A model generated the notes under the pieces. It was given only the letters and a program-made list of their open reading frames with translations. It did no database searches and had not been told where the DNA came from. Positions 1 to 7,389 of a DNA stretch of 36,806 bases are shown piece after piece. A program made the translations under genes and the position numbers. How positions within the stretch are numbered: position 1 is the first letter of the stretch; the number at the start of each line of letters is the position of its first letter. The stretch lies in the NCBI GenBank assembly GCA_035463295.1, contig DATHTK010000062.1, forward strand, positions 1-36,806, read 5' to 3'. Source of the stretch: DATHTK01 sp035463295 (GTDB lineage: Bacteria; Actinomycetota; Rubrobacteria; Rubrobacterales; Rubrobacteraceae).

Positions 1-1
1 C

Positions 2-304
2 TCGGAGCGGCTGCGGCAGGCCGCGGACAGGCTGGAGACGCCGACGGCGTTACAGTTGAGGCTCTTCCAGACGATGGGAGAGATCGCTGTAAACCAGAAC
101 TCCACCATAGTGCTGCCGGTGCCCCTGGACCTCTTCAAGCCTTACCTGGAATCGCACAATGGACACGGAGCTTCGTCGTACAAGAAGGGCGAAGAAGAGA
201 GAAAGAGGGAAGAGGAGGAGGCAGAGAAGCTCTACCAGGAGAGCTTGAGAGAAGCCGCAAGAGAAGTTCCCGGCGAGATGCCAGACGGAGAAGCTAACCC
301 TTAG
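2..304 (+). CDS. SPFH/band 7 (slipin-type) membrane protein, C-terminal end only
   Basis: The reading frame is open from the left edge (first complete codon at base 2) and ends with TAG at 302-304, so only about 100 C-terminal residues are visible. The segment LRLFQTMGEIAVNQNSTIVLPVPLDL is typical of the end of slipin/stomatin-like SPFH proteins, where a helical stretch precedes a short hydrophobic NSTIVLPVP strand. The last 50 residues are a charged tail rich in Lys, Glu and Arg. Slipins oligomerise on the inner face of the membrane and organise microdomains, often with an NfeD partner, which would lie outside this window. The family assignment rests on a short motif. The TTG at 56 is not the real start, because the frame continues upstream. 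Confidence 0.7.
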   Translation, partial: SERLRQAADRLETPTALQLRLFQTMGEIAVNQNSTIVLPVPLDLFKPYLESHNGHGASSYKKGEEERKREEEEAEKLYQESLREAAREVPGEMPDGEANP

Positions 305-373
305 AGAGGTCGCGGGACCCGGCCGGGCGAGGAAGGACCACACGTTACAGGAGTCAAGAGAAGTAGGTTTCGG

Positions 374-616
374 GTGTCGGATCGAGATCGTAGTGGTAGG
401 GCGGCACAGAGGGCTGCGCAGCAGCGCGCCGACCAGATCGGGTGGAAGAAACGGCCACCCAGTAGGAGCCAGGCCTCGCAGGCCATGGATGAACATCTGC
501 GACAGATGAGCGAACAGGCGAGCGTGCTAGACAAGCGTCTAGGTCGTCACGGATGGGAGAGCGAGAGCTGGCACGAGAAGTGGGATGACCACCCCCGAGG
601 CTCGGCTAACACCTAA
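374..616 (+). CDS. small hydrophilic hypothetical protein (80 aa)
   Basis: A GTG start at 374 gives an 80-residue protein rich in Arg, Gln, Ser and Asp, with no membrane segment, no cysteines and no motif I recognise. It begins 70 bases after the slipin stop on the same strand and could be cotranscribed with it. An AGAAGTAGG stretch lies upstream but is a poor ribosome binding site. Tryptophans cluster near the C-terminus (GWESESWHEKWDDH). I cannot assign a function, and it may not be a real gene. Confidence 0.35.
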   Translation: MSDRDRSGRAAQRAAQQRADQIGWKKRPPSRSQASQAMDEHLRQMSEQASVLDKRLGRHGWESESWHEKWDDHPRGSANT

Positions 617-660
617 CGCGAGCACGTTACACGCCCAACAGCGCACCTAGCGCGTGCAAC

Positions 661-756
661 CTAGCGGCGCGGACGGACCACCAGCCGCCACACCACGTAC
701 GCCACAACCGCTACGGCGACAATGACCAGGAATATCTCTACCGGTCCCATAGTCAT
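661..756 (-). CDS. 31-residue single-span membrane microprotein
   Basis: Reading the minus strand from ATG at 756-754 to TAG at 663-661 gives 31 residues: a short N-terminus, one continuous hydrophobic helix (IFLVIVAVAVVAYVVWRLVV) and a basic RPRR tail. This is the layout of small single-span membrane peptides with a positive-inside C-terminus. No strong Shine-Dalgarno sequence precedes the ATG; a second in-frame ATG lies two codons later. It sits alone between two plus-strand ORFs. No function is assigned. Confidence 0.4.
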   Translation of the reverse strand: MTMGPVEIFLVIVAVAVVAYVVWRLVVRPRR

Positions 757-829
757 TAATTATGCACCATCCTGGAGCCGCTGAGAATCGCCAGGACGGT
801 GATCGCTAATAATCAAGCTCCGGCCCCTC

Positions 830-1249
830 TTGCGGAAACGTACGCCGCGCGAGGTGATCCGGAGGCAGGAGAGGTCGGAGTACGAGAACGGTTGGTCTCG
901 CAGCACCGTCGAGCCCGGCGGCGCCAGTGGAGTGCGCGCAGCCTTCGAGCTACAGGAGGCCGTGGTGCTCGTGCTCTCCGGTGCGTACATCGGCTTGGGT
1001 TTTGCGGCAACCCTCGCTGTTCGGGACCGCGAGGGTGAGAGTCTGAAGTTCATCGTGGTGGAGCGAGCAGAGTTCTCGGAGGGCAGAATCGTCGGTCGCG
1101 GCAGAGCCACCGAGGAAGCGGCCGAGAGGCTGGCGCGGAGCGTTCCCTGGGCTGAGGCCGGGACCCCGGCGCCGGCAACGTCAGCGCCATGCGCGCCGGA
1201 CCCGTCGGGCTCCTCCTCTACGACGACCTGGATGAGGTGGCGCAGGTAG
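830..1249 (+). CDS. hypothetical protein, start uncertain
   Basis: This 139-codon frame shows G/C-rich third positions through about residue 110, as expected for a coding frame here, with a plausible globular sequence (FELQEAVVLVLSGAYIGLGFAATLAVRD, then LKFIVVERAEF). I do not recognise a family. The TTG at 830 has no clear ribosome binding site; GTG at 854 is an alternative. The last 30 residues are low-complexity Pro/Ser/Thr and overlap, in another frame, an ADP-ribosylglycohydrolase-like remnant, so the 3' end may be disturbed by a junction or frameshift near 1150. Confidence 0.4.
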   Translation: MRKRTPREVIRRQERSEYENGWSRSTVEPGGASGVRAAFELQEAVVLVLSGAYIGLGFAATLAVRDREGESLKFIVVERAEFSEGRIVGRGRATEEAAERLARSVPWAEAGTPAPATSAPCAPDPSGSSSTTTWMRWRR

Positions 1250-1323
1250 CCAGAGAGCAGGGGGTCATAACCCACCGGGACGACCGTTGCTCCGCGGGGG
1301 CGGTAGCGGGGGTGGCTCCGGGT
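1156..1323 (+). pseudogene. decayed ADP-ribosylglycohydrolase (DraG-like) fragment
   Basis: In the frame of ATG 1189, directly after an in-frame TGA at 1153-1155, the translation reads GAGNVSAMRAGPVGLLL, then YDDLDEVAQVAREQGVITHRD and AGAVAGVA. This matches the central signature of ADP-ribosylglycohydrolases (G-N-x-A/S-A-M-R-x-x-P-x-G-L-L, then a helix ending in I-T-H-x-D). Those enzymes run to about 300 residues; here only about 55 remain, with none of the N-terminal or C-terminal metal-binding regions around them. The frame runs on downstream but only as the antisense of the VanW gene. I read it as the remnant of a deleted gene. It overlaps the end of the preceding hypothetical ORF and the terminator hairpin. 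Confidence 0.55.
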
Positions 1324-1338
1324 CTCACCCCCGCTACC
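1302..1338 (-). terminator. strong hairpin downstream of the VanW gene
   Basis: A perfect 13-bp inverted repeat (GGTAGCGGGGGTG at 1302-1314 with its complement at 1326-1338) encloses an 11-base loop. It lies 75 bases past the minus-strand stop at 1414. No T-tract follows on either strand, which is common for terminators in high-GC actinobacteria. Confidence 0.55.
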
Positions 1339-1413
1339 AGTCTCATGGCCAGACGGGAGCCGCCCTTTCTATTCGGCTTCGGCCGCAACGGTACGCTGGC
1401 ATTCAGTCCCGAT

Positions 1414-3189
1414 CTAGGGATCGACGGGCGCCACTGGCACGTCGGATGGCGATATGGTGTTCCCGTCGCTGTCCACCAGGGGATCGTAGGCGTCCCTGTG
1501 GAGCACGCCGTCGAAGACGACCTCGCCATCCTTCTCAACCGTCTGATAAGTGACCCACTCCGAGCCGTCCGCGCCCATATAGGAGGGCCTCGAGCGTATG
1601 CTCACCTCCGTGCCGTCCGGGCGGCCCCAGATCTCGGCGTAGACGTGCCCGTCGTCGGCCACGTACTCCCGCAGCAGCAGGTAGCCCTCGGTGGTGTTGC
1701 GGAACTTCATGTCCAGGTCGTCGGCCGCACCCGGTCCCCCCCACCACACCGTCGCGTCCATGCCGGGCCGGATGTACGGGAGCTGCGCCGAGTGCGGGGT
1801 GCGCTCTATGACGTCGAGGCCGGCGAAGTTCGCGGCGTTGTAGAGCGTGGAGGTCACCTGGCAGAGACCGCCGCCATCGGCGGCGGTCTCCTCACCGCCC
1901 ACGATGACCTTCGAGTCGTTGTAGTCGAGGCCGGCGACGTGGTCGAGCATCGAGAAAGTCTCTCCCGGAGCCAGCAGCGTGCCGCTGACCGCCTGCGAGG
2001 ACATGCCGAGGTTCTCGACCCTGGTGCCGTCGTCGGGGACGACCGAGTAGTCCGTGCGGTAGGAGCTCAAAAGCCCCGTCGGCTTGATGCTCTCGGCCTC
2101 GCGGGTGGTAAGTTCGGGCTCGTCTACGACGACGGGTACCTCGTATTCGCGACGATCCCGAAAGATGCCCTCCTCCATGGCGTCGAAGAGCTCCTCGTCG
2201 TCTACCCTCCGTCCCTCCTGGCCCGGCGTCACCGATATCTCCGGCGTCGCGCCGGATTCCGCTACGTCGTAGCCGGCCTCAACGGGTTCGACGACCAGTT
2301 CTGCGTAGACCCCCGCCATTCCCTCCTTGATGCGGTCGCGGTCGAGGCCCAGCCGGAGCGTTCCGTCCCGGCTCGAGACGGCGAGCGCCGACCCGACGTC
2401 TGCCGCCGGTATCGACCAGCGCTCCCCCCCGGCCGTCAGCACGAGCGGTCCGGAGACTGCCTCGCGGGCGTCCCGCGCCACGGCCTCCGCCTCGCCGGTC
2501 GTGACCTCGGGCTCCAGCACCTCCCCAGACACCTCGGCCTCGCCGGAGAGGTCTCCAAGGGCTCTCTCCAGGTTCGCAACCGTGGCCGCCGCATCGAGTT
2601 TGAACCCCTCGTCGGAGCCTGTGACCCGCACCTCGGTTCCGGAGACCTTCACGGAGGCGTCCCTCGGCCCCTGGTTTACACGGGCGGCCAGGCTCTCGAC
2701 ATACACCCTCGCCGCTTCTGGTCGGTAGCGGACCTCCGCGGGTACGCTTGTGCCAAAGGGTGCCCGAACCCGCTCGGCCAGGCGCACCAGGAGGCCTCCC
2801 CGGCGTCCGACAGCGTAGGCTCTCTCGGCGGTGGACCGGGCGTCCAGACGCACCCCCAGTTCCCCGACAGGCGCGGCGACCTCCCCGCCGGGCCCGGTGA
2901 GCCGGATCCCCTCCAGCCTCCAGGGGGAGTGACGCGAGAGGATCGCTCGGGCCCGCTCCGGGGTCTTGCCTCCGAGGTCGATCTCTCCTACCGATACGCC
3001 CCTGCGGATCTCCCCAGCGCTCGTCACCCCCTCGACCGCTACCAGCGCGGAGACCAGCGCGCACAGCAGGATCGACACCGCGATAAACCGGGAGGCTCGA
3101 CCGCGACTTCTCTTTACCGGGGAACCAGGCGGCCGACGGGTCGAGGCCCGCCTCTGCGGTCTGGTGAGGGTTTCGGGAGCCCTAGCCAT
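1414..3189 (-). CDS. VanW-family protein with signal anchor and PG-binding-like repeats
   Basis: The protein has 591 residues when started at ATG 3189, which is preceded by GGAAGGAGT at good spacing; the open frame extends upstream to 3597 but without support. A basic N-terminus (about residues 1-33) leads into one hydrophobic segment (FIAVSILLCALVSALVAVEG), so it is probably membrane-anchored or exported. The middle holds repeated modules (VGEIDLGGKTPERARAIL and similar) resembling the putative peptidoglycan-binding domain found in YoaR-type proteins. The C-terminal third is the VanW domain: NLGMSSQAVSGTLLAPGETFSMLDHVAG, then GGGLCQVTSTLYNAANFAGLDVIERTPHS. VanW was named from glycopeptide-resistance clusters, but its activity is unknown. 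No van genes are nearby, so a general cell-envelope role is more likely than resistance. Confidence 0.88.
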   Translation of the reverse strand: MARAPETLTRPQRRASTRRPPGSPVKRSRGRASRFIAVSILLCALVSALVAVEGVTSAGEIRRGVSVGEIDLGGKTPERARAILSRHSPWRLEGIRLTGPGGEVAAPVGELGVRLDARSTAERAYAVGRRGGLLVRLAERVRAPFGTSVPAEVRYRPEAARVYVESLAARVNQGPRDASVKVSGTEVRVTGSDEGFKLDAAATVANLERALGDLSGEAEVSGEVLEPEVTTGEAEAVARDAREAVSGPLVLTAGGERWSIPAADVGSALAVSSRDGTLRLGLDRDRIKEGMAGVYAELVVEPVEAGYDVAESGATPEISVTPGQEGRRVDDEELFDAMEEGIFRDRREYEVPVVVDEPELTTREAESIKPTGLLSSYRTDYSVVPDDGTRVENLGMSSQAVSGTLLAPGETFSMLDHVAGLDYNDSKVIVGGEETAADGGGLCQVTSTLYNAANFAGLDVIERTPHSAQLPYIRPGMDATVWWGGPGAADDLDMKFRNTTEGYLLLREYVADDGHVYAEIWGRPDGTEVSIRSRPSYMGADGSEWVTYQTVEKDGEVVFDGVLHRDAYDPLVDSDGNTISPSDVPVAPVDP

Positions 3190-3373
3190 CCTCGGACTCC
3201 TTCCGCGCGAAGAGTCCATCGGTACCTCGACCGCGAGCATCCGCCGTTTTTTCGGTGCGTTGTTTCGGCCCGTGCATGAGAGCCACCTCCTTCGTAAGTC
3301 TTCAACCTGGTTCGCGAGCGCGCTTTGGCGCGCGTTCGAGCGACCGGCCCCTACGGGACGGTCGCGTCGAACC

Positions 3374-3682
3374 CTAGGTGCGGAAGACCCGAAGGAGTAC
3401 GAAGGTCGGTGGGCCGGTCGCCGGCGGGCCCGAGAGGCCCCCGTGAGCCAGGCACACCCGCGGGCGCCGGGGAACGGACGCCGGATGGAGCCCGGCCACG
3501 AGCGGTAGAGCCGCCCCCCGGCGTACGGCCTTGCCCGCGAAGATCGCCACGCTGATGGCGCACAGCCCCAGGCCCGCCTTCGCCGCAGTTCCGCCATCCG
3601 GCGGGTCGGCGTGGTTGGCGAGGTAGATGGCTCCCCCCAGCACGGCGACAGTGGCCCACAAGACCACCAGCACGGGAAGCAA
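3374..3682 (-). CDS. small two-span membrane protein, unknown function
   Basis: A 102-residue minus-strand frame begins LPVLVVLWATVAVLGGAIYLANHADPP and continues with a second hydrophobic stretch (AGLGLCAISVAIFAGKAV), followed by a Pro/Arg-rich tail. Two predicted helices of suitable length suggest a real membrane protein. The TTG at 3682 is the only conventional start close to the first helix; the frame stays open upstream (TLLRLRNIAFR), so the true start is unclear. It lies 184 bases upstream of the VanW gene on the same strand. I do not recognise a family. Confidence 0.45.
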   Translation of the reverse strand: MLPVLVVLWATVAVLGGAIYLANHADPPDGGTAAKAGLGLCAISVAIFAGKAVRRGAALPLVAGLHPASVPRRPRVCLAHGGLSGPPATGPPTFVLLRVFRT

Positions 3683-4049
3683 CCTGAACGCTATGTTGCG
3701 CAGTCGTAGCAGAGTACTTCTTATGGTACACGATCGGTACGCGATCGCCTCGGATGTTCACGGGCAGCGGCGAGTGAGCCAGGCCATCTCACGCCCGCCA
3801 GCCGCGAGAGCTCCTTCGCAAAACAGTACCCGCTGTATAGCTGTACCACGAGCGGCCCGGAGCTTGCAGGGGAGACCGGAGGCGTCTGGACAAACGCCCC
3901 CAAGCACCTGTCGGTATCGCTGCGCGCCGGGATCCTGGACGTAGAAAGCAAGGTGCCAGCGTCGGGACCCGCCGAGCCTCGCTTCTTGACACCAGATTTT
4001 ATCGTTATATGCTCATTTAGAAGTAGATAGTTCGTTGGAGGCAAGGCAC
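3683..4049. other. intergenic region, 367 bases
   Basis: Besides the promoter near 3986-4013 I see no convincing gene. One plus-strand frame stays open over roughly 3730-4028 but has no start codon with a ribosome binding site and no recognisable motif. The minus-strand ORFs here look like random high-GC frames. Confidence 0.5.
3986..4013 (+). promoter_or_regulatory. sigma70-type promoter of the sulfur island
   Basis: A perfect TTGACA (3986-3991) is followed after 16 bases by TATGCT (4008-4013), in a locally AT-rich stretch unlike its surroundings. The first ribosome binding site of the island (GGAGG, 4037-4041) lies 24 bases downstream of the -10 box, giving a short leader. Confidence 0.55.
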
Positions 4050-4244
4050 GTGGGCGAAATGGATCGGACTGTCGACCGCGCTGATGATGCTGTTCGACGG
4101 ATCGCCGGGACCAGCGGCCTCGTCAGCGGCCTGGTGGTCCGCAAAGGCTCCGAGGTCGGGTGGCGCGCTATGTTCGCTGTGGGCCTGTTGCTCGGCGCCG
4201 TCGTCTACATACTGGCGACGAGGCTGTGTTCCCGGTCAGGATAG
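4050..4244 (+). CDS. truncated YeeE/YedE-like membrane protein
   Basis: GTG at 4050 is preceded by GGAGG with 8 bases spacing, which decides the start over TTG at 4035, and gives 64 residues. The stretch IAGTSGLVSGLVVRKGSEVGWRAMFAVGLLLGAVVY resembles the internal YeeE/YedE segment (G-R-I-A-G-I-S-G-I-x-G-G-L, then W-R-x-x-F-x-x-G-L-x-x-G). Full YeeE/YedE proteins, which import thiosulfate or related sulfur compounds, have several helices and a conserved Cys; here the N-terminal helix is replaced by a charged stretch and everything after one helix is gone. Position at the head of a persulfide-handling cluster supports the family guess. It may be a remnant or a reduced one-helix subunit. Confidence 0.5.
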   Translation: MGEMDRTVDRADDAVRRIAGTSGLVSGLVVRKGSEVGWRAMFAVGLLLGAVVYILATRLCSRSG

Positions 4245-4369
4245 AGGCTTCCCTGCCCGCGCTGCGATGATCGCAGCGTAGATGGCCATCTACGAGTGGA
4301 TCTCCTGACGGCTCGGCGTGGAAGACCGGTAGAGAGACTGACAACCAGGAATTTAGGAGGTCATGGAGC

Positions 4370-5752
4370 GTGTTCTTCCGAGAAGTTCTGAACGAAGACC
4401 TGGGCTGTGCGTCCTACGTCGTCGCCGACGGCGGCGAGGCGGCGATCGTAGACCCGAAGTGGGAGATAAGAGAGTACCTGCAGATCGCCGAGGAGAACGG
4501 CTTTCGCATCTCGCACATCCTCGAGACGCACAACCACGCCGATCACCTCTCCGGCAAGGGACGTCTCGTGGAGGCGACAGGCGCGACTATTCATATCTCT
4601 AGAGACGCCGGCGTCGAGTACGAGCACGAGCCACTCTCAGATGGCGACGTGATCGAGGTCGGGGACGTGCGGATCAGGACCATGGCCACGCCCGGTCACC
4701 GTCCGGAGCACCTCTCCTTCGTCATAGAGGATGCCAGCCGGGGTGAGGAACCCTGGGCCGTCTTTACCGGGGACTCGCTCTTTGTCGGAGATCTGGCCCG
4801 TCCCGACCTGGCCGTCGAGGCGGAGGAGGGCGCGCGCGGCCTGTTCCATTCCCTGCGCAGCCTCAAGGATCTCGAAGACTTCGTGGAGGTGAGGCCGGGA
4901 CACATCGGCGGCTCTCTGTGCGGCGGCGCGCATATGAGCCGCAAGCCTGACTCCACCATTGGCTTCGAGCGTCGCTTCAACGATTACGTGCGCATCGAGG
5001 ACGAGGACGAGTTCGTAGAGACCCTGACCGCGGAGCAGACCCCTCAACCGCCCAACTTCGAGCGGATAGTGGAGCTGAACCGGGGTCCTCTCCTGAGAGA
5101 AGCTGTCGCACTCGCGCCCCTGCTGCCCCAGCGCGTCGAAGAGCTCGTCAGAGCGGGCGCCGTCCTCGTCGACGGCCGGGACCAGAGGGAGTTCGACGCG
5201 GCCCACGTCCCCGGCTCCATCAACGTGACCATGAATCAGACGGGGGTTGGCACGCGCGCCGCGTGGATGGTGGACCCGGAGAGCGAGGTAATCGTAAACG
5301 CCGAGGGCGACGAGGAAGCTCGGCGCATGGCCCGCATGCTGGAGGCCGTAGGCTTCCGCCGCATACGGGGTTTTCTCGCCGGTGGAATGAGCGCCTGGCG
5401 TGCAGCCGGGCTGGAGGCACAGACTACCCCCGCCCTCGATATACCGGGGCTCGCCAAGCGGCTGGATCACGAAGAGGTCGTCGTCCTCGACGTCAGAAGC
5501 GCCGCTGAGTGGAAGGCGGGACACGTGGAGGGTTCCATCCACGTCCCCTACCAGCAGCTGCGCGATGGGATACCTGACGAGGTCCGCAACGCCGGCGCCA
5601 AGCCCCTGGCGGTGATATGCGGGAGCGGCGTCCGCAGCGCCCTGGCCGCTTCGCTCCTGAGGAGGTCCGGCGTGGACAACGTGGAGCATGTCGCCGACGG
5701 AGGCGTCCCGACGCTCGCCGAGCAGGGGATCGACCTGGCCGAAGGAGACTGA
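4370..5752 (+). CDS. persulfide-dioxygenase-type metallo-hydrolase fused to two rhodanese domains
   Basis: The protein has 460 residues, with GTG 4370 placed 9 bases after AGGAGG. Residues 1-240 form a metallo-beta-lactamase domain with THNHADH (53-59), H110, TGDSLF (D135) and PGH (H178), the metal pattern of ETHE1-like persulfide dioxygenases and glyoxalase II. A first rhodanese domain (about 258-347) lacks the active-site Cys: the loop reads VNAEGDE around N310. The second (about 368-456) keeps it, C417 in CGSGVRS. The likely role is to take sulfane sulfur as protein persulfide and oxidise glutathione- or other thiol-persulfide to sulfite, which the following TauE/SafE protein could export. 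The exact substrate is inferred. A cytoplasmic location is expected because no signal peptide is visible. Confidence 0.88.
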   Translation: MFFREVLNEDLGCASYVVADGGEAAIVDPKWEIREYLQIAEENGFRISHILETHNHADHLSGKGRLVEATGATIHISRDAGVEYEHEPLSDGDVIEVGDVRIRTMATPGHRPEHLSFVIEDASRGEEPWAVFTGDSLFVGDLARPDLAVEAEEGARGLFHSLRSLKDLEDFVEVRPGHIGGSLCGGAHMSRKPDSTIGFERRFNDYVRIEDEDEFVETLTAEQTPQPPNFERIVELNRGPLLREAVALAPLLPQRVEELVRAGAVLVDGRDQREFDAAHVPGSINVTMNQTGVGTRAAWMVDPESEVIVNAEGDEEARRMARMLEAVGFRRIRGFLAGGMSAWRAAGLEAQTTPALDIPGLAKRLDHEEVVVLDVRSAAEWKAGHVEGSIHVPYQQLRDGIPDEVRNAGAKPLAVICGSGVRSALAASLLRRSGVDNVEHVADGGVPTLAEQGIDLAEGD

Positions 5753-5784
5753 AAGCGACGGGCTAGGGAGGTTTGGGAGCGGCC

Positions 5785-6564
5785 ATGGCTATCGTCGGTC
5801 TGCTACTAGCAGTCCTGATGGGCCTCTCGCTGGGTTTTCTGGGTGGGGGAGGCTCCATCCTGGCCGTACCTATCCTCAACTACGTGGTGGGTTTCGGTGC
5901 CAAGGAGGCGATCGCCTCGAGCCTTGCGGTGGTGGGGCTGACGAGCCTCTTTGCCGCCATCGGCCACTGGCGTGCCGGCAACGTAAATCTTCGTGTCGCT
6001 CTGGTCTTCGGGGCGGTGGCGATGGCGGGCACCTATCTAGGAGCGCGCCTCGCGGTCTTCTTCAGCGGCGCGGCGCAACTCTCCCTATTTGCGGTGGTGA
6101 TGATCCTGGCGGCCTACTTCATGTTCCGCGAGAACGGCGCGGGTTCGACCGGGGTGGGATCGCACGGGGGGTCCAAGGACGGGAGGATGTCCTACGCGCT
6201 CATCGTCGTGGAGGGCCTCGCGGTCGGAATCCTCACCGGGTTGGTGGGGGTGGGCGGTGGTTTCCTCATAGTTCCCGCGCTGGTCGTGTTGGGCAACGTG
6301 GCCATGAAGGAAGCGGTAGGCACATCGCTCCTGGTGATCACGATGAAGTCCATCTCCGGGTTCGCTGGATACCTCGGTCAGGTCGAGATCCGCTGGGGAT
6401 ATCTGGCCCTCTTCACCGCGGCGGCCATAGTCGGAAGCCTGGGAGGAACGTACGTGATGCGCTACGTGCCCCAGGGGGTGCTCAAGAAGGCCTTCGCGCT
6501 ATTCCTGGTGGTGATGGGAGTCTTTATTCTCTACCAGAACAGGGGAGTGATTCCTTTCGTGTAG
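5785..6564 (+). CDS. TauE/SafE-family sulfite/anion exporter
   Basis: This is a 259-residue, very hydrophobic protein with two similar halves, each opening with a glycine-rich motif: SLGFLGGGGSILAVPIL and LTGLVGVGGGFLIVPALVVLG. This internal duplication with G-G-G-x-h-h-V-P is the mark of the TauE/SafE (DUF81) family, which moves sulfite, sulfoacetate or related anions across the membrane. About eight helices are expected. ATG 5785 starts 32 bases after the dioxygenase stop; GGGAGG at 5766-5771 and GGGAGC at 5776-5781 precede it. Placement straight after a persulfide dioxygenase points to sulfite as the cargo, as inference. Confidence 0.88.
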   Translation: MAIVGLLLAVLMGLSLGFLGGGGSILAVPILNYVVGFGAKEAIASSLAVVGLTSLFAAIGHWRAGNVNLRVALVFGAVAMAGTYLGARLAVFFSGAAQLSLFAVVMILAAYFMFRENGAGSTGVGSHGGSKDGRMSYALIVVEGLAVGILTGLVGVGGGFLIVPALVVLGNVAMKEAVGTSLLVITMKSISGFAGYLGQVEIRWGYLALFTAAAIVGSLGGTYVMRYVPQGVLKKAFALFLVVMGVFILYQNRGVIPFV

Positions 6565-6616
6565 GATCACTGTCGGGTCTCCAGACGATCGAGAGGATTA
6601 CAGGAAAGGACGTGCG

Positions 6617-7063
6617 ATGGGTACGAAAGGCAACGAACATATGGTAGAGAGTGCCTCCGTCGCGCTGGCGGAGGACATGCACTTCGTGGGAGATGTCGAC
6701 GGCTTTCGTATCGACCTCGACGCCGATGAGAGTGTCGGCGGTAGGGGAGCCGGCCCACAACCCCTGCCCTTGCTGCTGCTCGGCGTGGCCGGGTGCACGG
6801 CGATGGACGTGCTCTCCGTCCTGCGCAAGAAGCGCCAGCAGGTGAGCGGCCTCGAGGTCGAGATTCGGGGCGACCGGGTAGACGAGCATCCGAGAGTCTA
6901 CGACCAGGTAGAGTTAATCTACCGCATAAGGGGTGAAGGGGTAGACCCCAAAGCCGTCGAGAGGGCCATCGAGCTCTCCGAAACGCGCTACTGCCCAGCC
7001 ATCGCCATGCTGGAAAAGGCGACGGAGTTCACCAACCGTTACGAGATCGAGGAAGATGCGTGA
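6617..7063 (+). CDS. OsmC-family peroxidase/redox protein
   Basis: The 148-residue protein has both conserved cysteines of the OsmC/Ohr family: C60 in GVAGCTAMDVLSVLRKKRQ and C126 in SETRYCPAIAMLEKA. The spacing and the RKKRQ stretch fit the OsmC/YhfA subgroup rather than Ohr. Family members reduce organic hydroperoxides or act on sulfur species through the Cys pair as cytoplasmic dimers. The ATG at 6617 follows AGGAAAGGA. It ends the sulfur island operon, and OsmC-like genes are often found beside rhodanese and TauE genes, so sulfane-sulfur handling is a reasonable alternative to peroxide defence. Confidence 0.88.
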   Translation: MGTKGNEHMVESASVALAEDMHFVGDVDGFRIDLDADESVGGRGAGPQPLPLLLLGVAGCTAMDVLSVLRKKRQQVSGLEVEIRGDRVDEHPRVYDQVELIYRIRGEGVDPKAVERAIELSETRYCPAIAMLEKATEFTNRYEIEEDA

Positions 7064-7163
7064 TCAGGACCGCTTGATCTCGCCGCGCGCCCTGCCGGCA
7101 CCGATGCTTTCGAGCCAGGTGCGTCGCGCGACGATACCTTCGAGCGGTCTGGAGAGTTCATGA

Positions 7164-7307
7164 CCCACCCCGAGCGCCAACCGGGTGGGGGCGCTCCTTA
7201 TTCACTACCTGATTCTGGAGGAGGGAAAGTCCCCAGAGGAGGCCCTGGAGATAGCCTCCCGGGTCGAGACAGGCGGCGCTGCGCTACGCAGCCCGGTAGG
7301 TCGCAGT
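7164..7307 (+). pseudogene. possible DUF442 (Blh-type phosphatase/sulfurtransferase) remnant
   Basis: After an in-frame TGA at 7161-7163 the frame reads SANRVGALLIHYLILEEGKS and PEEALEIASRV, then GAALRSPVG. This resembles the C-terminal end of DUF442 proteins, where H-C-x-S-(G/A)-N-R-x-G-A-L is followed by a helix and S-P-E-E-A-L. The His-Cys half of the catalytic loop is missing in this frame, and the upstream bases give only a weak match in the next frame (GEFMTHP), as after a frameshift. DUF442 domains occur with persulfide dioxygenases, which fits the neighbours. A 7-bp stem (7164-7170 with 7183-7189) also lies here and could instead be the terminator of the osmC gene. Confidence 0.35.
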
Positions 7308-7389
7308 AGCGAGAAACCCGACCCGATGGGCGAAGGCGCCGTCAGGGTATCGTGGATTCCGAACCCGCTGCGCCGGCCACGGCGTCCGT

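Noticed and set aside
1414..3189. VanW as evidence of a vancomycin-resistance cluster
   Set aside because: No vanHAX, vanRS or related genes nearby; VanW domains are widespread in envelope proteins without resistance roles.
1189..3279. Long plus-strand ORF of 696 codons
   Set aside because: It is the antisense of the VanW gene; only the first 45 codons carry a protein signal (ADP-ribosylglycohydrolase remnant).
3721..4044. Minus-strand ORF of 107 codons
   Set aside because: No ribosome binding site or motif, and it runs through the promoter of the sulfur island.
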